Of a stretch of DNA of 64,000 bases, positions 1-10,909 are shown piece by piece (the first letter of the stretch is position 1; each line of letters begins with the position of its first letter). Position numbers and translations under genes: made by a program. The notes beneath the pieces are model-generated. The model was given only the letters and a program-made list of their open reading frames with translations. It was not told the DNA's origin and searched no databases. This stretch comes from Hemicordylus capensis (taxonomy: Eukaryota; Chordata; Lepidosauria; Squamata; Cordylidae), in the NCBI RefSeq assembly GCF_027244095.1, contig NC_069662.1:11992501-12056500 (forward strand), in the 5' to 3' direction.

Positions 1-668
1 GCAGCTGGGTAGGACGTTCATTGCTTTCCCAGAACCCCATCTTTCTACCAAGATAGGAGGAAAAGCTGGCCTACCCAGCTGCTGCCTACACATGATCATT
101 TTCCCCACCTCCTACCTTAAATTTGCAAGCACATGTCCAAAAATCAGGAATGCACCTGGCTCTCCTACCTGGCCAGGTCCTTCTCCTACCCTGCTGGTGG
201 TCATGTGAACAAGTCTATTTTCTCATGTAGCTAATGCATCCTCCATAGGTGGCAGTTTATTTTATTTTATTTTATTTTATTTTTGAGCTATTACGATCAA
301 AGGAATCATGGAAACCACAAACATACTAACCATCAGGAGCTGCCAGTTCACACAAACAATGTTTTTCACATGTTCTTGGCCAGGTCATTCCCTTCAAGGC
401 AATTATGTGGTACCATCTATGATGTGGTACCATCTATGAGCCTGGCCTGAGATCTAGAAACCATCTAGAAACCAAGCAAAAAAGTGTTCCATGCTTCCCA
501 GAGCCCCTTAAACACACACACACCACCACCAACAACAACAACTACTACTACTACTACTACCAATTCATATAGAAACCAAGCAAAAAAAGTGTTCCATGCT
601 TCCCAGAGCCCCTAAAAAACACACACACACTTCTACTACTACTACTACTACTACTACTACCAACCAAT
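1..668. repeat. Spacer with (TTTTA)n, (CTA)n and a ~100-bp tandem duplication
   Basis: No gene is visible. A (TTTTA)n tract lies near 254-282. A block of about 100 bp at about 468-567 is repeated at about 569-673; both copies carry the phrase AAGTGTTCCATGCTTCCCAG, a CA-rich stretch and a (CTA)n run of differing length. The second copy ends at the stop codon region of the adjacent receptor pseudogene, so this is local duplication of its 3' flank. Confidence 0.75.
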
Positions 669-1745
669 TCATATTTGTTCTCCCTTCACAGAAGAATGTG
701 AACATGGGCACTTGTTCTTCAGCCTGCCCATTGCCTCACTCATATCCCGGTTCCTCAAAGTATATATGATTGGATTGAGAGAGGGCACAATTAGTGTGTA
801 GAACACAGAAGCCAACTTGTCCGTCTTAGAACGAGAGAAAGGCACAAGATACACAAACATACAGGGCACAAAGCTGATGCAGACTACAATCAAGTGGGCA
901 CTACAGGTGGACAGAGCCTTCCCACCACTTTCTCTGAAGTGGCCACGTAGTGTGGCCACAATAACACCATAGGAGGCCATCAAGGCGAGGAAGCAGATCA
1001 GGGAAAGAAGGCCACTATTGGCTACCACAATAGTAGGTCATGACTACTCAGTCATGTAGTCATGATACCTACATGACTACTCATGACTACTGAGTCATGA
1101 GTAGTCATGACTACTCATGACTACTGAGTAGTCATGATACCTACATGACTACTCAGTCATGTAGGTATCAGCACAAGACAACTTGACCAGCTGTGGGAGA
1201 TCACAGTGGAAATTGTCCAGTTCATTTGGACCACAGAAGGGTAGCTGAAGAAGCAAAGCCATCTGGATAGTTGCATGGATGAGGCCTCCAGCCCAACAGG
1301 ACAGCAGGAGTTTGATGCAAAATGGACGGTTCATTATGGCCATGTATGTCAGTGGATGGCAGATGGCCATGTAGCGATCATAGGCCATGAGGGTGACAAG
1401 AAGCATCTCTGAGCCCCCAATGAAGTGGATGAGGAAGACCTGGACCATTCTGCAAACAAAGGTTATGCTCCTGCTGCTGCTTGCCAGGTCTGTTAACAGC
1501 TTGGGGGTAGCCACTGAGCCCAAGGAGATGTCGAAGGACAAGTTGGTCAAGAAAAAATACATGGGGGACTGGAATAAACGGGGTTCTCCATATACAGTGA
1601 CCACAATGAGTAGGTTGCCCAACAGGACGACTGCATAGGCAGCCAAGACTAGAACAAAGAGAAGGCACTGGATGGGACGGAACTGGGGAAGACCCAAGAA
1701 GACAAACTCTGTGACAGTGGAGACATTGATGGAAATGGTTGGACC
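669..1745 (-). pseudogene. OR4-like olfactory receptor pseudogene split by a palindromic insertion
   Basis: The translation gives a class II odorant receptor in two pieces. Positions 1772-1149 encode TM1 to the start of TM5, with SPMYFFLTNLSF, MAYDRYMAICHPLTY and the loop-2 motif FCGPNELDNFHCDLP. Positions 1028-669 encode TM5-TM7 with KALSTCSAHLIVV and NPIIYTLRN. The FCGPNELD and CDLP motifs and overall wording are typical of mammalian OR4, unlike every other receptor here. The reading frame is broken at DTYMTE by about 110 bp of CATGACTACT-type repeats that carry stops (TAG at the junction, TGA on the far side). No in-frame ATG precedes the conserved STVTEFVFLGLP. Instead a splice acceptor, TTTCTCCCACCAG, is read near 1745-1757, so the start codon was probably in an upstream exon. 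Likely non-functional unless the repeat is an assembly error. Confidence 0.85.
1029..1165. repeat. Palindromic CATGACTACT tandem repeat inside the OR4-like pseudogene
   Basis: The tract is built from units such as CATGACTACT and its reverse complement AGTAGTCATG, plus CATGATACCTACATGACTAC. It can fold as several alternative hairpins. The unit GATACCTACATGACT is part of the receptor coding sequence (Asp-Thr-Tyr-Met-Thr at TM5), so the tract seems to have grown by repeated and inverted copying of local coding DNA, not by insertion of a foreign element. Confidence 0.75.
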
Positions 1746-1772
1746 TGGTGGGAGAAACAATAGTACATTCAT

Positions 1773-2126
1773 TAACTTTGAGAATCTGGCATTCCTTTTT
1801 ATAATCTAGAAGGGAATTTCGCTTAATTTATCCCATTTTTCACATTTTAAATGTTCCCTGATTTAAACATGATTTCCACAACACTGTGATAATTATCAAG
1901 ATTCCATTGAAACCACAAAGACAATAGGCAATCACATTTGTACCCCTGTGACACCAAACACACAACTTTCCATGATGTTATCATGTTGCAGGTTATCCCA
2001 CTGACACATCATTGGCTGTTGACTGCAAGGACTGTCAGTCAGTGCTCTGAATAAGGACATCGCCACAAATATGGTGTTTATCTAGATGCCCACAATTGTG
2101 TTTCTTATACACACTTCATGATAGAG
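1773..2126. other. Spacer, nothing recognised
   Basis: This stretch lies upstream (in receptor sense) of the OR4-like pseudogene. It is AT-rich unique-looking sequence with no coding signal and no repeat I recognise. It may hold the lost 5' exon of that gene but I cannot place one. Confidence 0.4.
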
Positions 2127-2356
2127 GGCTAGCGTGGTGTAGTGGTTAGAGTGCTGGACTAGGACCGGGGAGACCCGAGTTCAAATCCCCATTCAGCCAC
2201 GAGACTTGCTGAGTGACTCTGGGCCAGTCACTTCTCTCTCAGCCTAACCTACTTCACAGGGTTGTTGTGAAAGAGAAACTCAAGTATGTAGTACACCGCT
2301 CTGGGCTCCTTGGAGGAAGAGCGGGATATAAATATAATAATTATTATTATAATAAT
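2127..2356 (+). mobile_element. tRNA-derived SINE
   Basis: The head, GCGTGGTGTAGTGGTTAGAG, looks like a pol III A box. It is followed after about 35 bp by a B-box-like GAGTTCAAATCC. The body reads through CTGGGCCAGTCACTTCTC and CACAGGGTTGTTGTGA to a 3' end, GAGCGGGATATAAAT, and an ATT-rich simple tail. A reverse-strand partial copy of the same family is at 13378-13530. Confidence 0.8.
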
Positions 2357-2684
2357 GTGCACAAAATAAATGTTTCAATTTGTTTTGAATTCAAATCAAA
2401 ATCTGAAAATTCATTTCAAATTTGAATCTGGTCTGAAAATTTGATTCAAATGGAATTTGAATCACTTTTGACCCTGTTTTGGTACCTTTTAAAAACCCAT
2501 CAGGGGTGCTGCATGGTTTTTAAAAGGTGCCAGATGACTCTCAAATCAAATTCAAATAAATTTTTGAAATTTTGATTTCAAATTGAATTGACTTTTTAAA
2601 GGTTGATTGGTTCAAATTCAAATCACACGGATCACCCAGATTTGAGTTGAATCAATTTGAATTCAAATCAATTTGCACATCCCT
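2357..2684. repeat. Foldback (MITE-like) repeat with GTGCAC termini
   Basis: The stretch starts with GTGCACAAA and ends with TTTGCACATCCCT. It is dominated by AATTCAAATC / GATTTGAATT-like words in both orientations. Near its centre GGTACCTTTTAAAAACC (about 2481) faces GGTTTTTAAAAGGTGCC (about 2515), giving a stem with a short loop. It belongs to a loose set in this window that ends in GTGTGCA or TGCACAYCCC (about 3570-3700, 10910-11090, 12365-12440, 19296-19384, 55885-55965). No coding capacity. Confidence 0.55.
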
Positions 2685-3169
2685 ACGTCATGATCCTGCT
2701 TCTGCCCCCCCTCTTCGAAACATATTTTGTCTTCTGCCCTCCAACCCAGAACCAATTACAGGAGGGTGTGTAGAGATTTGTAACACAGTCATGCACATAC
2801 AACCTGTTGCTTTTTGTAAAGATCTGCAGAGCAGGGCATTAATCTAATAGCAGCATTGGGAAAGGGAACACACAGTAAGACATCTCATCCTTCCTAAACC
2901 CACACTCAGGGATTTACCCTTAACACAATGCAGCAGATCTTCTAAAATCACATTGGCAAGGGTAATGGGGCAAGCAGAGAACTGGTTTCCCTGCCTCCGA
3001 ATCCAATGTGTGCAAGTTAGGTTTCTCTGCTGTAACAAATTAAGCCCACTGCAAATCTGCTTGGTGATGAGGAAGGTGCTACTTGTCTCAGGATCCTGTC
3101 CCTCCCTTGAACTTTGGGCCCCCCTTCTAGATGTTCTGTGCCAGTAAATAATGTTCTAGATGTTCTGTG
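2685..3169. other. Spacer, nothing recognised
   Basis: Unique-looking sequence with only short chance frames. I see no gene, RNA or clear repeat here. Confidence 0.35.
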
Positions 3170-3555
3170 CCATTTTATTTACATATTTATTTTTTAAGAA
3201 AATGTATACCGCCTTCTCCAAAGTCTCTAAGTGGTGGACAACAACAATACCAATAACTTTTTTAAAAAAAAAATTAAAACTCTACTGCCACAAGATGTAG
3301 TGATAGCCACTTACTTAGATAAATCCAGGGAGGAAAAGTCTATCAATTGTTATTAGCCATGCTGGCTAAATGGAACCCCCATGTTCAAAGACAGTGTACC
3401 TCTGAATGTCAGTTGCTGGGGAGAAACAACGGGAGAGGGCTATTGCCTTCATGCCCTGCTGGTGGCCTTCCCAGGTCACTATGGGAAACATGATGCTGAA
3501 TTAGATGGACCTGTGGCCTGATCCTGCACTGCAGGGCTTTTCTTCTGCCATGGGT
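3170..3555 (+). mobile_element. LINE 3'-end fragments (CR1/L2-like)
   Basis: Positions 3170-3290 carry the reverse-strand phrase ATGTATACCGCCTTCTCC followed by GGTGGACAACAAC, a usual L2-like 3' end. From about 3280 a plus-strand fragment resembles the reverse-transcriptase C-terminus and 3' UTR of another LINE: CTGCCACAAGATGTAGTGAT (LPQDVV-like), and AATTAGATGGACCTGTGGCC followed by CTGATCCTGCACTGCAGGGC. The same 3' UTR type is seen at 11293-11455, 47630-47930 and 52408-52935. No intact frame remains. Confidence 0.6.
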
Positions 3556-5000
3556 ATGGGAACTGGTTCGGTCAAATCGATTGGCTGGGCCAGTTGGTTT
3601 GATGAACCAGTTCAATGTGGTTTGCGACTGAACCGCTTGAACCGGACTGGTTCACAGCAATCCAGGTTGATCACAAACTGGTTCTGAACATCCCTAGCAT
3701 CTGAGCATATGAAAAATGTCTCTCCACCCTCCTTATCCCATTATTTCCATCTCTTTTTCCCCTATACGTCTTCCTACATCATGTTTAGGGTGAGCCAATG
3801 CAATGAGAAAGGGGTTTTTCTATCTTTAACCACTGCACAGAAGGTAGACTTTCAGCCAGTATGGCCTTTTGGACAGCGGGGAAGAAAACTAAAGGGGCTA
3901 AAATGTCCTCTTCTACACCACTGTTAAAAGCCAATGAAGTGGATTTGGTACCTTTTAACACCATTCCTACCTTTCATTTGGTTTCCCTTCAAATGGAAAG
4001 TCACATTGGTGGGTACAAAGTTAATTCCAAATTTACCAATCCAATTTTTAAAAAATGGATTTGGAATTTACTGATCTTTACCAAATTGAGGCAATTTCTG
4101 ATAAAATCAAAATTTTCAAATCAATTTGCCAGGCCTCATATGTTGTGCTAGCAGTGGCTATAGGGAAAAAATGACAATAAAATAGAATAAGAAGGATAAA
4201 AGGGGGAGGGACCATATATCTCACTCTGAGCACTTCCGTGGAAGAGCAGGATAAAAATGTCACAAATATTCAGTACTTGGGATCGGTTTTGGCCCCTGTG
4301 GCAGGCTGGATAGCCTTCAAGCAAACTTAAATCCCAATGGCTTATCCACTTAAAAACTAAGCTATAGATGTAGTTGTCTGTGTTTCCTTTCTTCCACTCT
4401 CTGAACCACAATGACAAAATTATTGCATTGACACTTTTGAATAAATGCTTAGCCTTCTAAACATCAAGCTTCATTTAGCTTTTAGCTCTGTCTCATTCTT
4501 GTGGACCATGTCCACCTCCACACTGATCCCTCATTCCATTTAACATCTCTCAATCTGCAGTCAGATCTCATTTGTGGATCCAAAGATCCCCCTGGAGCCG
4601 CCTACTTGACAAAATTAAGTTCAAAATACCTTGGTTGTTGACAAGCATCGGGGAGGTTTGCAGCAGAGATGAACGTCCTCTTAGGTTGCTGATCTATATG
4701 ACACTACAGAGTTGTGAGGAAAGATCTAGGAGAGAAGTAGGAAGGTGGGGGGCGTGAAATGTGACCAATAATCTCAGATCTAGTTGCAGCAGGGCTCTAT
4801 CATGTCTGCAGAATGCTCATTAGACAAACAATACTAATGCCCAACTTTAAAAAATACCAGAATTCTATAGTACTTTAAAGAATTAAATGTATGGTGACCT
4901 GTATATTTTGGGGCCAGATCCAATAAGAATGGAAGGAGAATCAAAAGCATCCAGATTACCAGGCTGTTTCCCTGCCACTCCCCTTCTACAGCTCAGGCTG
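3556..5000. other. Spacer with a GGTTC/AACCGG-rich repeat, otherwise nothing recognised
   Basis: About 3565-3700 is rich in AACCGG and TGGTTC words and ends GAACATCCCT, like the foldback repeats of this window. About 3950-4130 has AATTTACC/AAATTTAC words. The rest to 5000 shows no gene or known element. Short frames here have no recognisable protein features. Confidence 0.4.
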
Positions 5001-5292
5001 GAAAGCCTTTTGGGGAGGAGAGCTGGTCTTCTAGTCGCAAGCCTGAATTGTCCCCTTTGCTAAGCAGGATCTCCCCTGCATTTGGATGGGTGATTACATG
5101 CAAGCACTGTCTGCTGTAAGATCCCCTTAGGGGATGGAGCCGTAATTCAGTGGAAGGGTGTCTGCTTGCATGCAGAGGGGATAGACTCCTGCTGGAAACC
5201 TTGGAGAGCTGCTGCCAGTCAGTGAAGACAATACTAAGCTAGATGGACCAATGGTCTGTCTCAGTATAAGGCAGCTTCTTATGTTCCCATGT
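5001..5292 (+). mobile_element. Composite 5S-rRNA/tRNA-like SINE
   Basis: The first half contains GCTAAGCAGGATC followed by TTTGGATGGGTGATTACATG, which resembles the internal control region of 5S rRNA (GCTAAGCAGG ... TGGATGGGAGAC). The middle, GATGGAGCCGTAATTCAGTGG, is tRNA A-box-like. The 3' part, AAGCTAGATGGACCAATGGT then CAGTATAAGGCAGCTTC, is shared with copies at 16005-16150, 23885-24165, 31125-31440, 55975-56067 and 63225-63500. Confidence 0.7.
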
Positions 5293-5876
5293 AAATCAGC
5301 AGTTCCACCACTAGATGTGGGGTGTTGGTCTCCCAGAACTAGAGGCAGAAATTTTTTTTAAAATGAAAGAAACATCAATTTCAGAGAAAATAGTACTGCA
5401 TTAAAATAGGAAACCTTGCAACAATGAAAACTCCTGCAGACTCTTTGACATGGGATGATTCTTCTGCATGTCCAGATCCATGTGGAATATATTTCAGTAG
5501 CTCATGATTATACCTTAAGGGGAACATAAATCACAGAAGCAGTTCCCAAGTCCCCAGTGAAATACTTTAGCCAAAATAGATAATTGCTGGATCTTAGAGA
5601 TAGAGAAGCTGTATAGGAAATGTGCTTCAAGCTGCAATTTTACGGTCAATCACTTGGGATTATGTCCCACTGAACTGAGTAAACATGTCCATGATTTTTC
5701 TGTTTGTAGAGCTGAAATAAATATGTTGCCAAGAGGGAAAGGATACATTCTGGCAGATTATTCTAAATATGCAGTTACTAGTAAAGGTTCGAGGTTGTTC
5801 TGCAGCTACAGGAGTGGCTGGATCATTAAGGCAGTTGGCTTTTTCAGCAACTGGAAAAAGCCAACTTTTTTCTATA
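5293..5876. other. Spacer, nothing recognised
   Basis: No coding or repeat signal that I can name. It separates the SINE from the Tigger-type transposon. Confidence 0.4.
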
Positions 5877-6558
5877 CAGATTGAGTATCCCTTAACCGGA
5901 CTGCTTTGGACCAGAAGTGTTCCAGATTTTGGATTTTTCCAGATTTTGGAATATTTGCATAATGAGATATCTTGGGCATGGGATCCAGTCCAAACATGAA
6001 AGGCTACTGTATTTTATTTTTTTAGGTTTACCCTTCTGTTTGTTCAGGTCATCTATGGTGCTCTTTCCAACACCATACTCTTCTGTAAGACGTTTCACAC
6101 TTACACCACTGTCCAGTTTCTCCAGCAGCTTTACTTTCTGTGCTATAAATAAACATAAATGCTTCATCTTGTTATTATCACTGTTACCCATAGGGGTATC
6201 AGCAGGCCTTTTTGACATTACCCTGTACTGTACCTTTACCAAACAGAGCAGGCACCAACAGAGCACCAAAACAGATGCCAACAGAGCAGGTGCCAAACTG
6301 AGCAGGGCATGGAGGAGGAACATTAAAAAGCTTCACAATAAAAGCAGAGCCGCAACTAGAGAGAATTACAGACAAAACCAATGTCACTAACAGCCTTCTG
6401 AAATAAGTAAGTTTTGACCACATGTTTAAAAGCAGCAAAATTGGGAATCTGCGAGCGTGTGAGCTGAGGCATTTTGTTTTTTGTTTTTGTTACGGCACGG
6501 TGTCCAGATTTTGGAGCATTCTGGATTTTGGATGTCCAGATAGGGGATACTCAACCTG
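5877..6558 (-). mobile_element. Internally deleted Tigger/pogo-type DNA transposon
   Basis: The element starts CAGATTGAGTATCCCTTA and ends GGGGATACTCAACCTG. These form imperfect terminal inverted repeats flanked on both sides by TA (5875-5876 and 6559-6560), the target duplication of Tc1/mariner-superfamily elements. The minus strand at about 6220-6030 encodes MSKRPADTPMGNSDNN, then IAQKVKLLEKLDSGVSVKRL and TEEYGVGKSTIDDLNKQK. This is the N-terminal CENP-B/Jerky-type helix-turn-helix of pogo/Tigger transposases. The frame stops soon after, and the DDE catalytic core is absent, so this copy cannot encode an active transposase. Family-level recognition is from memory of Tigger termini and Jerky-like proteins. 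Confidence 0.85.
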
Positions 6559-7230
6559 TAGTTATAAAAATGACCGAAATAAAGTTTTACTTACTTACAT
6601 TTAACTAATCTTAGTTAAATTTCAAACATTTACAATTACATGTTACAATTAAATGGTGTAATAATTGTTTTAATTTCTGTGCTGCTGTATTTTATTGCAT
6701 CAGCCAGCTAGAGATTTGAATTTTATGGTAAATAAATGTGTAAAATAAATTCACAAAACAATTCACAGAGAGAAACAATTAAAATAATTTCACAGGATAG
6801 AAACAATTAAACCGTTTAATTTTAATTAAAAGCCTGAGAAAACAGGTGTGCCTTAAGGGTCTTTTAAAAAGACCCATTAGGCATGGACCTAGGAGTGTAG
6901 ATCCATGTGCTCCTAGAGGGCCCCATGATCTTGCCCAAGAGAAAAGAGCACCCCTTTTATATTTCTGGAGTGGCTTGGTCTAGAATTCTGAAATTTGGTG
7001 CAGATCCCAAAATCTCCACTGCAGGCAGAGGTGCACTTAGGTAATTTTAGAGCCTGGACCTCAAGACCTTTGGAGGCCCTCCCCTCCCCTGCAAATTAAG
7101 CATCATCATGCTCCTCCGGGTGACCACACCACTTGGGACAGACTAAAGAGGATTTGGAGGCCCCCAAGGGCTGTGGAGGCCCTGGACTTCAGCCCCAAAG
7201 TCCAGGGATAAGACTGCCTCTGACTGCAGG
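6559..7230 (-). repeat. L2/CR1-like LINE 3'-end fragment and unclassified spacer
   Basis: About 6690-6880 reads on the reverse strand as an L2-like tail: AAAGACCCTTAAGGCACACC followed by AATTAAAATTAAACGGTTTA and ATAAATT-rich sequence. From about 6890 to 7230 there is GC-richer sequence with no gene. Confidence 0.4.
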
Positions 7231-8391
7231 GGCAACTAGTCTCTGAGGAGACCTTGTTTTGAAGGAAAATAGAGCTGCCCCCAATAGACAAGTTCCCAAT
7301 GGCATTTTATTTCTTGGATGAAAGCTTCTCACTCCCCTTTAAAACAGAATTGAACTTCCATACAGAATCCACAGCAATCTGTCTCAGACAAAGCCTACGC
7401 TGCAGTCTCTTCTCTTTTTGTTAGAAAGCCGCCTTTGAACCACAGGCATGATAGAAGAAGTGATACATGAACTTCAAACACCAGCACTGTGTCTGCATCG
7501 TGTCTGTGGCTGGTTGGAGAACCTCACTGTGTGCTACAGAGGTACATAAATGTGGGTTATTACTTAAGTAAAAGGACTTGAGATGTGAATCTTAGAGGAC
7601 TTTATTTGCCTTAGTGTTAGATCCACAGAATAGTCTGAAAGATTCGGGTACTTATTACTGCTCCAAAGACTTGATTCAAATAAATGTGTTACTGTTATCT
7701 AGTTTAGATACTAAACCCATTGTCTAATCCAGATCTGGGCAGAAGGAAGACCAAGGTCCACTAGGACATCTCTAGGAAATTATCCCCAGATGCTTGCTGG
7801 CTCTTCCACCACCACTCCTCCTGCCCCTTCAAAGAATTCTGGCTTGGGCTGATGCCAGAATGGACTCGTTAATATTCTTAAGCAACAGTGCAAAGTTAGG
7901 ATTGCTTAGCACATATTAGTTCTGCCCAAGATCCTGAGTATGTATCCTTTCTCTGCAGATTTAAAACATGTCAGTGGACCACAAGGGATATGGTGGGGTG
8001 GAGGGGAGTCCACCATGCAAAAATGAACTGTTGATGTTAAGTATTTATCTTGCTGGTAAAGACAGTGGCTGATATTCAGACTTAGCTACTCCATAGTAGT
8101 ACTCTGGAGTTACTCTAAAGGGCTACTTAATTTAAACAGGGCTTACACCAAGTAATTTAGTCCAGATGTCAGTCACTAATTGTTGTTGGGTTGTTTTTTT
8201 TAACAAACCACCAATTGAATGCCAGTACTGTCCTCCTCCCTCCTGCGAACATGCTCTAACATATGGGGTATCAACATATATACTGTATCAATTAATGCTT
8301 CATCCAGTTCAAAAATCAGATGGAGCACCTTAGTTCAGCATAGTGGAACAATGGAAGATTAGCCTCCTTGTAGATTAATTCTGTGCTCTAA
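7230..8391 (+). repeat. 5' flank of the first OR gene, shared with the next two plus-strand genes
   Basis: The stretch from about 7235, containing AGACAAGTTCCCAA and TTCTTGGATGAAAGCTTC, is closely matched at about 13900-13990 and 20450-20540, in each case about 450-1150 bp before a receptor gene. The plus-strand receptors therefore duplicated together with their upstream DNA. A splice acceptor, CCTCCTTGTAG, lies at 8363-8373, just before the coding exon. Confidence 0.7.
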
Positions 8392-9360
8392 ATGGAGTTG
8401 GTCAATGGGACCACAGTGCAGGAGTTCATTCTCCTGGGCTTCAGGGTTGGACAGCAGGGACGCCTGCTCCTTCTCATCTTCTTCATAGCTGTCTACACCC
8501 TCACTTTGGCAGAGAACTTCATCATCACCATGCTCGTAGTTCAAGATGCTCACCTGGCCCGGCTTCCCATGTACATCCTCCTTGGCAATTTCTCCTGGTT
8601 GGAGATGTGTTATGTGAGTGCTACAGTGCCCCGTATGCTCTTTGACCTGTCCTTCGAATGGGGTGCCATCTCCTTCCATGCCTGCTTCCTCCAGTTCTAC
8701 GTCTTCTTCTCCCTCGGAAATACTGAGTGCTTCTTCCTCTCAGCCATGGCCTTGGATCGCTACTTGGCCATCTGCCACCCCCTGCGCTACCCACAAATAA
8801 TGTCCCAAGATTCCTGCTATGCCCTGGTGACTGCTTGTTGGGTCCTTGGCTTTCTGTGGTATATTGCACCAGTGTTCTTGATTTCAAGGTTGTCTTTCTG
8901 TGGCCCTAGAACCATTGACCATTTTGTTTGTGATCCAGGCCCAATCTTGGCCCTGGTTTGCCCCCCACTGGGGTATGCTCCCTTCATCTACTATGTATTT
9001 GTATCCTCTGTGGTTCTGGCTACCTTCCTCTTCATTTTGGTCTCCTATATATGTATAGGTGTCACCCTGGTGAAAACCTCTAGCCAAAGCAGATGTATGA
9101 AGGGCTTCTCCACAGTGTCTTCCCATCTGGCAGTAGTGACACTTTTTTATGGCTCTGTGGTAGCCATGTATGTGGGGCCCAATGGAGAAAGTCATGCAGT
9201 GGTCACTAAGGTGGTGACTCTCTTCTACTCTGCTGTTACCCCACTGCTCAACCCCTTGATCTACTGTCTTAGGAATGATCAGGTAAAGGAGGCGTTGGCC
9301 AAATTATTGAGAAGAAAGAGGATGATGCAGGGAAAGAGAAGGAAGAGGGAGCAGTGTTAA
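8392..9360 (+). CDS. OR11-like olfactory receptor (plus block, gene 1)
   Basis: Intact seven-transmembrane odorant receptor of 322 residues; the family usually has 305-330. Visible features: an N-glycosylation site at Asn5 (NGT); the PMYILLGNFSW motif at about 59-69; Cys98 before TM3; LDRYLAICHPLRYP at 121-134 at the end of TM3; loop-2 cysteines 170, 180 and 190 within FCGPRTIDHFVCDPGP; a KGFSTVSSH stretch before TM6 where relatives have KAFST; and NPLIYCLRN at 287-295 in TM7. CDPGP and the general wording point to the OR11G/OR11H group. The chosen Met matches the family MELxNGT start. Unlike its relatives this gene has AA, not AG, right before the ATG; the nearest acceptor is TTGTAG 18 bp upstream. 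It is the most divergent plus-strand copy in TM5 and the third extracellular loop. Expected to bind odorants and signal through Golf in olfactory neurons. Confidence 0.93.
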   Translation: MELVNGTTVQEFILLGFRVGQQGRLLLLIFFIAVYTLTLAENFIITMLVVQDAHLARLPMYILLGNFSWLEMCYVSATVPRMLFDLSFEWGAISFHACFLQFYVFFSLGNTECFFLSAMALDRYLAICHPLRYPQIMSQDSCYALVTACWVLGFLWYIAPVFLISRLSFCGPRTIDHFVCDPGPILALVCPPLGYAPFIYYVFVSSVVLATFLFILVSYICIGVTLVKTSSQSRCMKGFSTVSSHLAVVTLFYGSVVAMYVGPNGESHAVVTKVVTLFYSAVTPLLNPLIYCLRNDQVKEALAKLLRRKRMMQGKRRKREQC

Positions 9361-10860
9361 CAGGAACTAAACTGGCTGGACCTTTTTCACAAAGGCTCTA
9401 ATTCCTCCTTAAACCAAAGTAATGCTGTTCCTATGTAATTCATAACAGCAGAAACATGGGAAAGGGGCTCTACCTGGTAAAATATTGCTCAGACACACCC
9501 TCTCATCTTCTTCACATGCCAAACTTTCCAATGGTGCCTCTTTCAACTGCACTGGTAAAGGAAGTGAAGATTAAACAGTGGATAAACAAGCAGACATGTG
9601 GAACATTACTGTATCACATTGTTGTGTTTACTCCTACTTTGTCATAATTGCACATTAGAAGAGTAACATAAACCAAAAAGATAGGATTCTGCCCCAAGAA
9701 GTTAATAATCTTAATCCAACAATGATAAGACAGCTGAGGGACAGAAGGAAAAAGAGGGACAGAGACAAAAGTAATAGACCAACAAAGAGAATAAATGAAA
9801 AAAGCCAGGGGATTGGGTGTTGAGGATGGGTATTGAGAAATTATTCCCCTTACCTGAAGAAACTGGATTGATGCTTCATCACCTCAGCTACAAATAGTTG
9901 ACTAGTTGTGTCAAAATTTAGACACTGATGCTTTCAAATGAGAATCTGTATGAACACCCCTTACAAATGTGATACAGATGGAGGGTAACTAGATCTGGAA
10001 AATGCATCCAAATCCACATCAGAATGCCAATCTCACTCATTCAGACCACATTGCTTTCAACAGGGTGCACATTTAGATGTATTTGCTTGCCTGTATCCAA
10101 CTTGACACCAATGGGACCTGTCCTTTAGAGCCAACTTTAGGGGAGTGCGATAAAAGCAAATGAATAGGGCTCCATGTTCCGGGGGCTCTGTGTGGGGTGC
10201 TGCTTGTGGAGAAACAGAATACTTGTATTTTTTTATGGGGAGAAGAATTACCCATTTCAGCTTGCACACGGGGCTCTGGCAAGGTTAGAGTGGGTCCTTC
10301 TTTCTTCTAAGGGAACATCATTGAAGGGGAAAGGAGCACGACTGCAGCAGGAGGGGAGTCTTAATCTGCAGTCATACCACAGTCCTCTGTCCCCTTTCTC
10401 TCATCCCCACCAAAGTGAGGAAGCAAAGTCCCTCTGGAAAGCTTGGAATAAGCAAAAATTACTATAAATTACATTCATTGATTCCACTGGAGCTTACTTC
10501 TGAGTAAACACATAAACAAATCAGGACCAGCAGAGTTCCTAGGCAAGAATGTGGATTCTCTTTCCCCCTCTTCCTCCTTACAAGCAAAGGGGGGAACCCT
10601 TCCTTTGGCAGCTGGTGGGGTGGCAAGAGGTCATCTTACCACTGGCAGCGGCTCCTCTAAACTCTGGGCTGGGTCTGGCGCTCTCAGCAGTGTGGCTTGG
10701 TTCCAGCCCCTGTGCATGCATGGAGCCTAGAACCAGACTACGCTGCTTGGAGTGCCAGACCCGGTCTATAGTTTAGAGGTGGCACTGGTGATAAGGTGCC
10801 ATCTCACCACCCACCCACCACCAGCCACAATTAGAAGTATTTTAAAGGCAGGTGCCCCCC
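9361..10860. other. Spacer, no gene recognised
   Basis: This is the 3' flank of the first receptor. The frames here have no protein features I know. About 10549-10860 is GC-rich. I see no clear transposon, though old unrecognised repeats are likely. Confidence 0.4.
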
Positions 10861-10909
10861 CTTTGCTTGTAAAGGGGAATTCTCACTGGATTCCCTTATA
10901 CAAGCATAC

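Noticed and set aside
8621-9195. Open frames antisense to the receptor genes
   Set aside because: They recur at the same positions opposite each OR gene because of codon bias in the sense strand and have no domain of their own.
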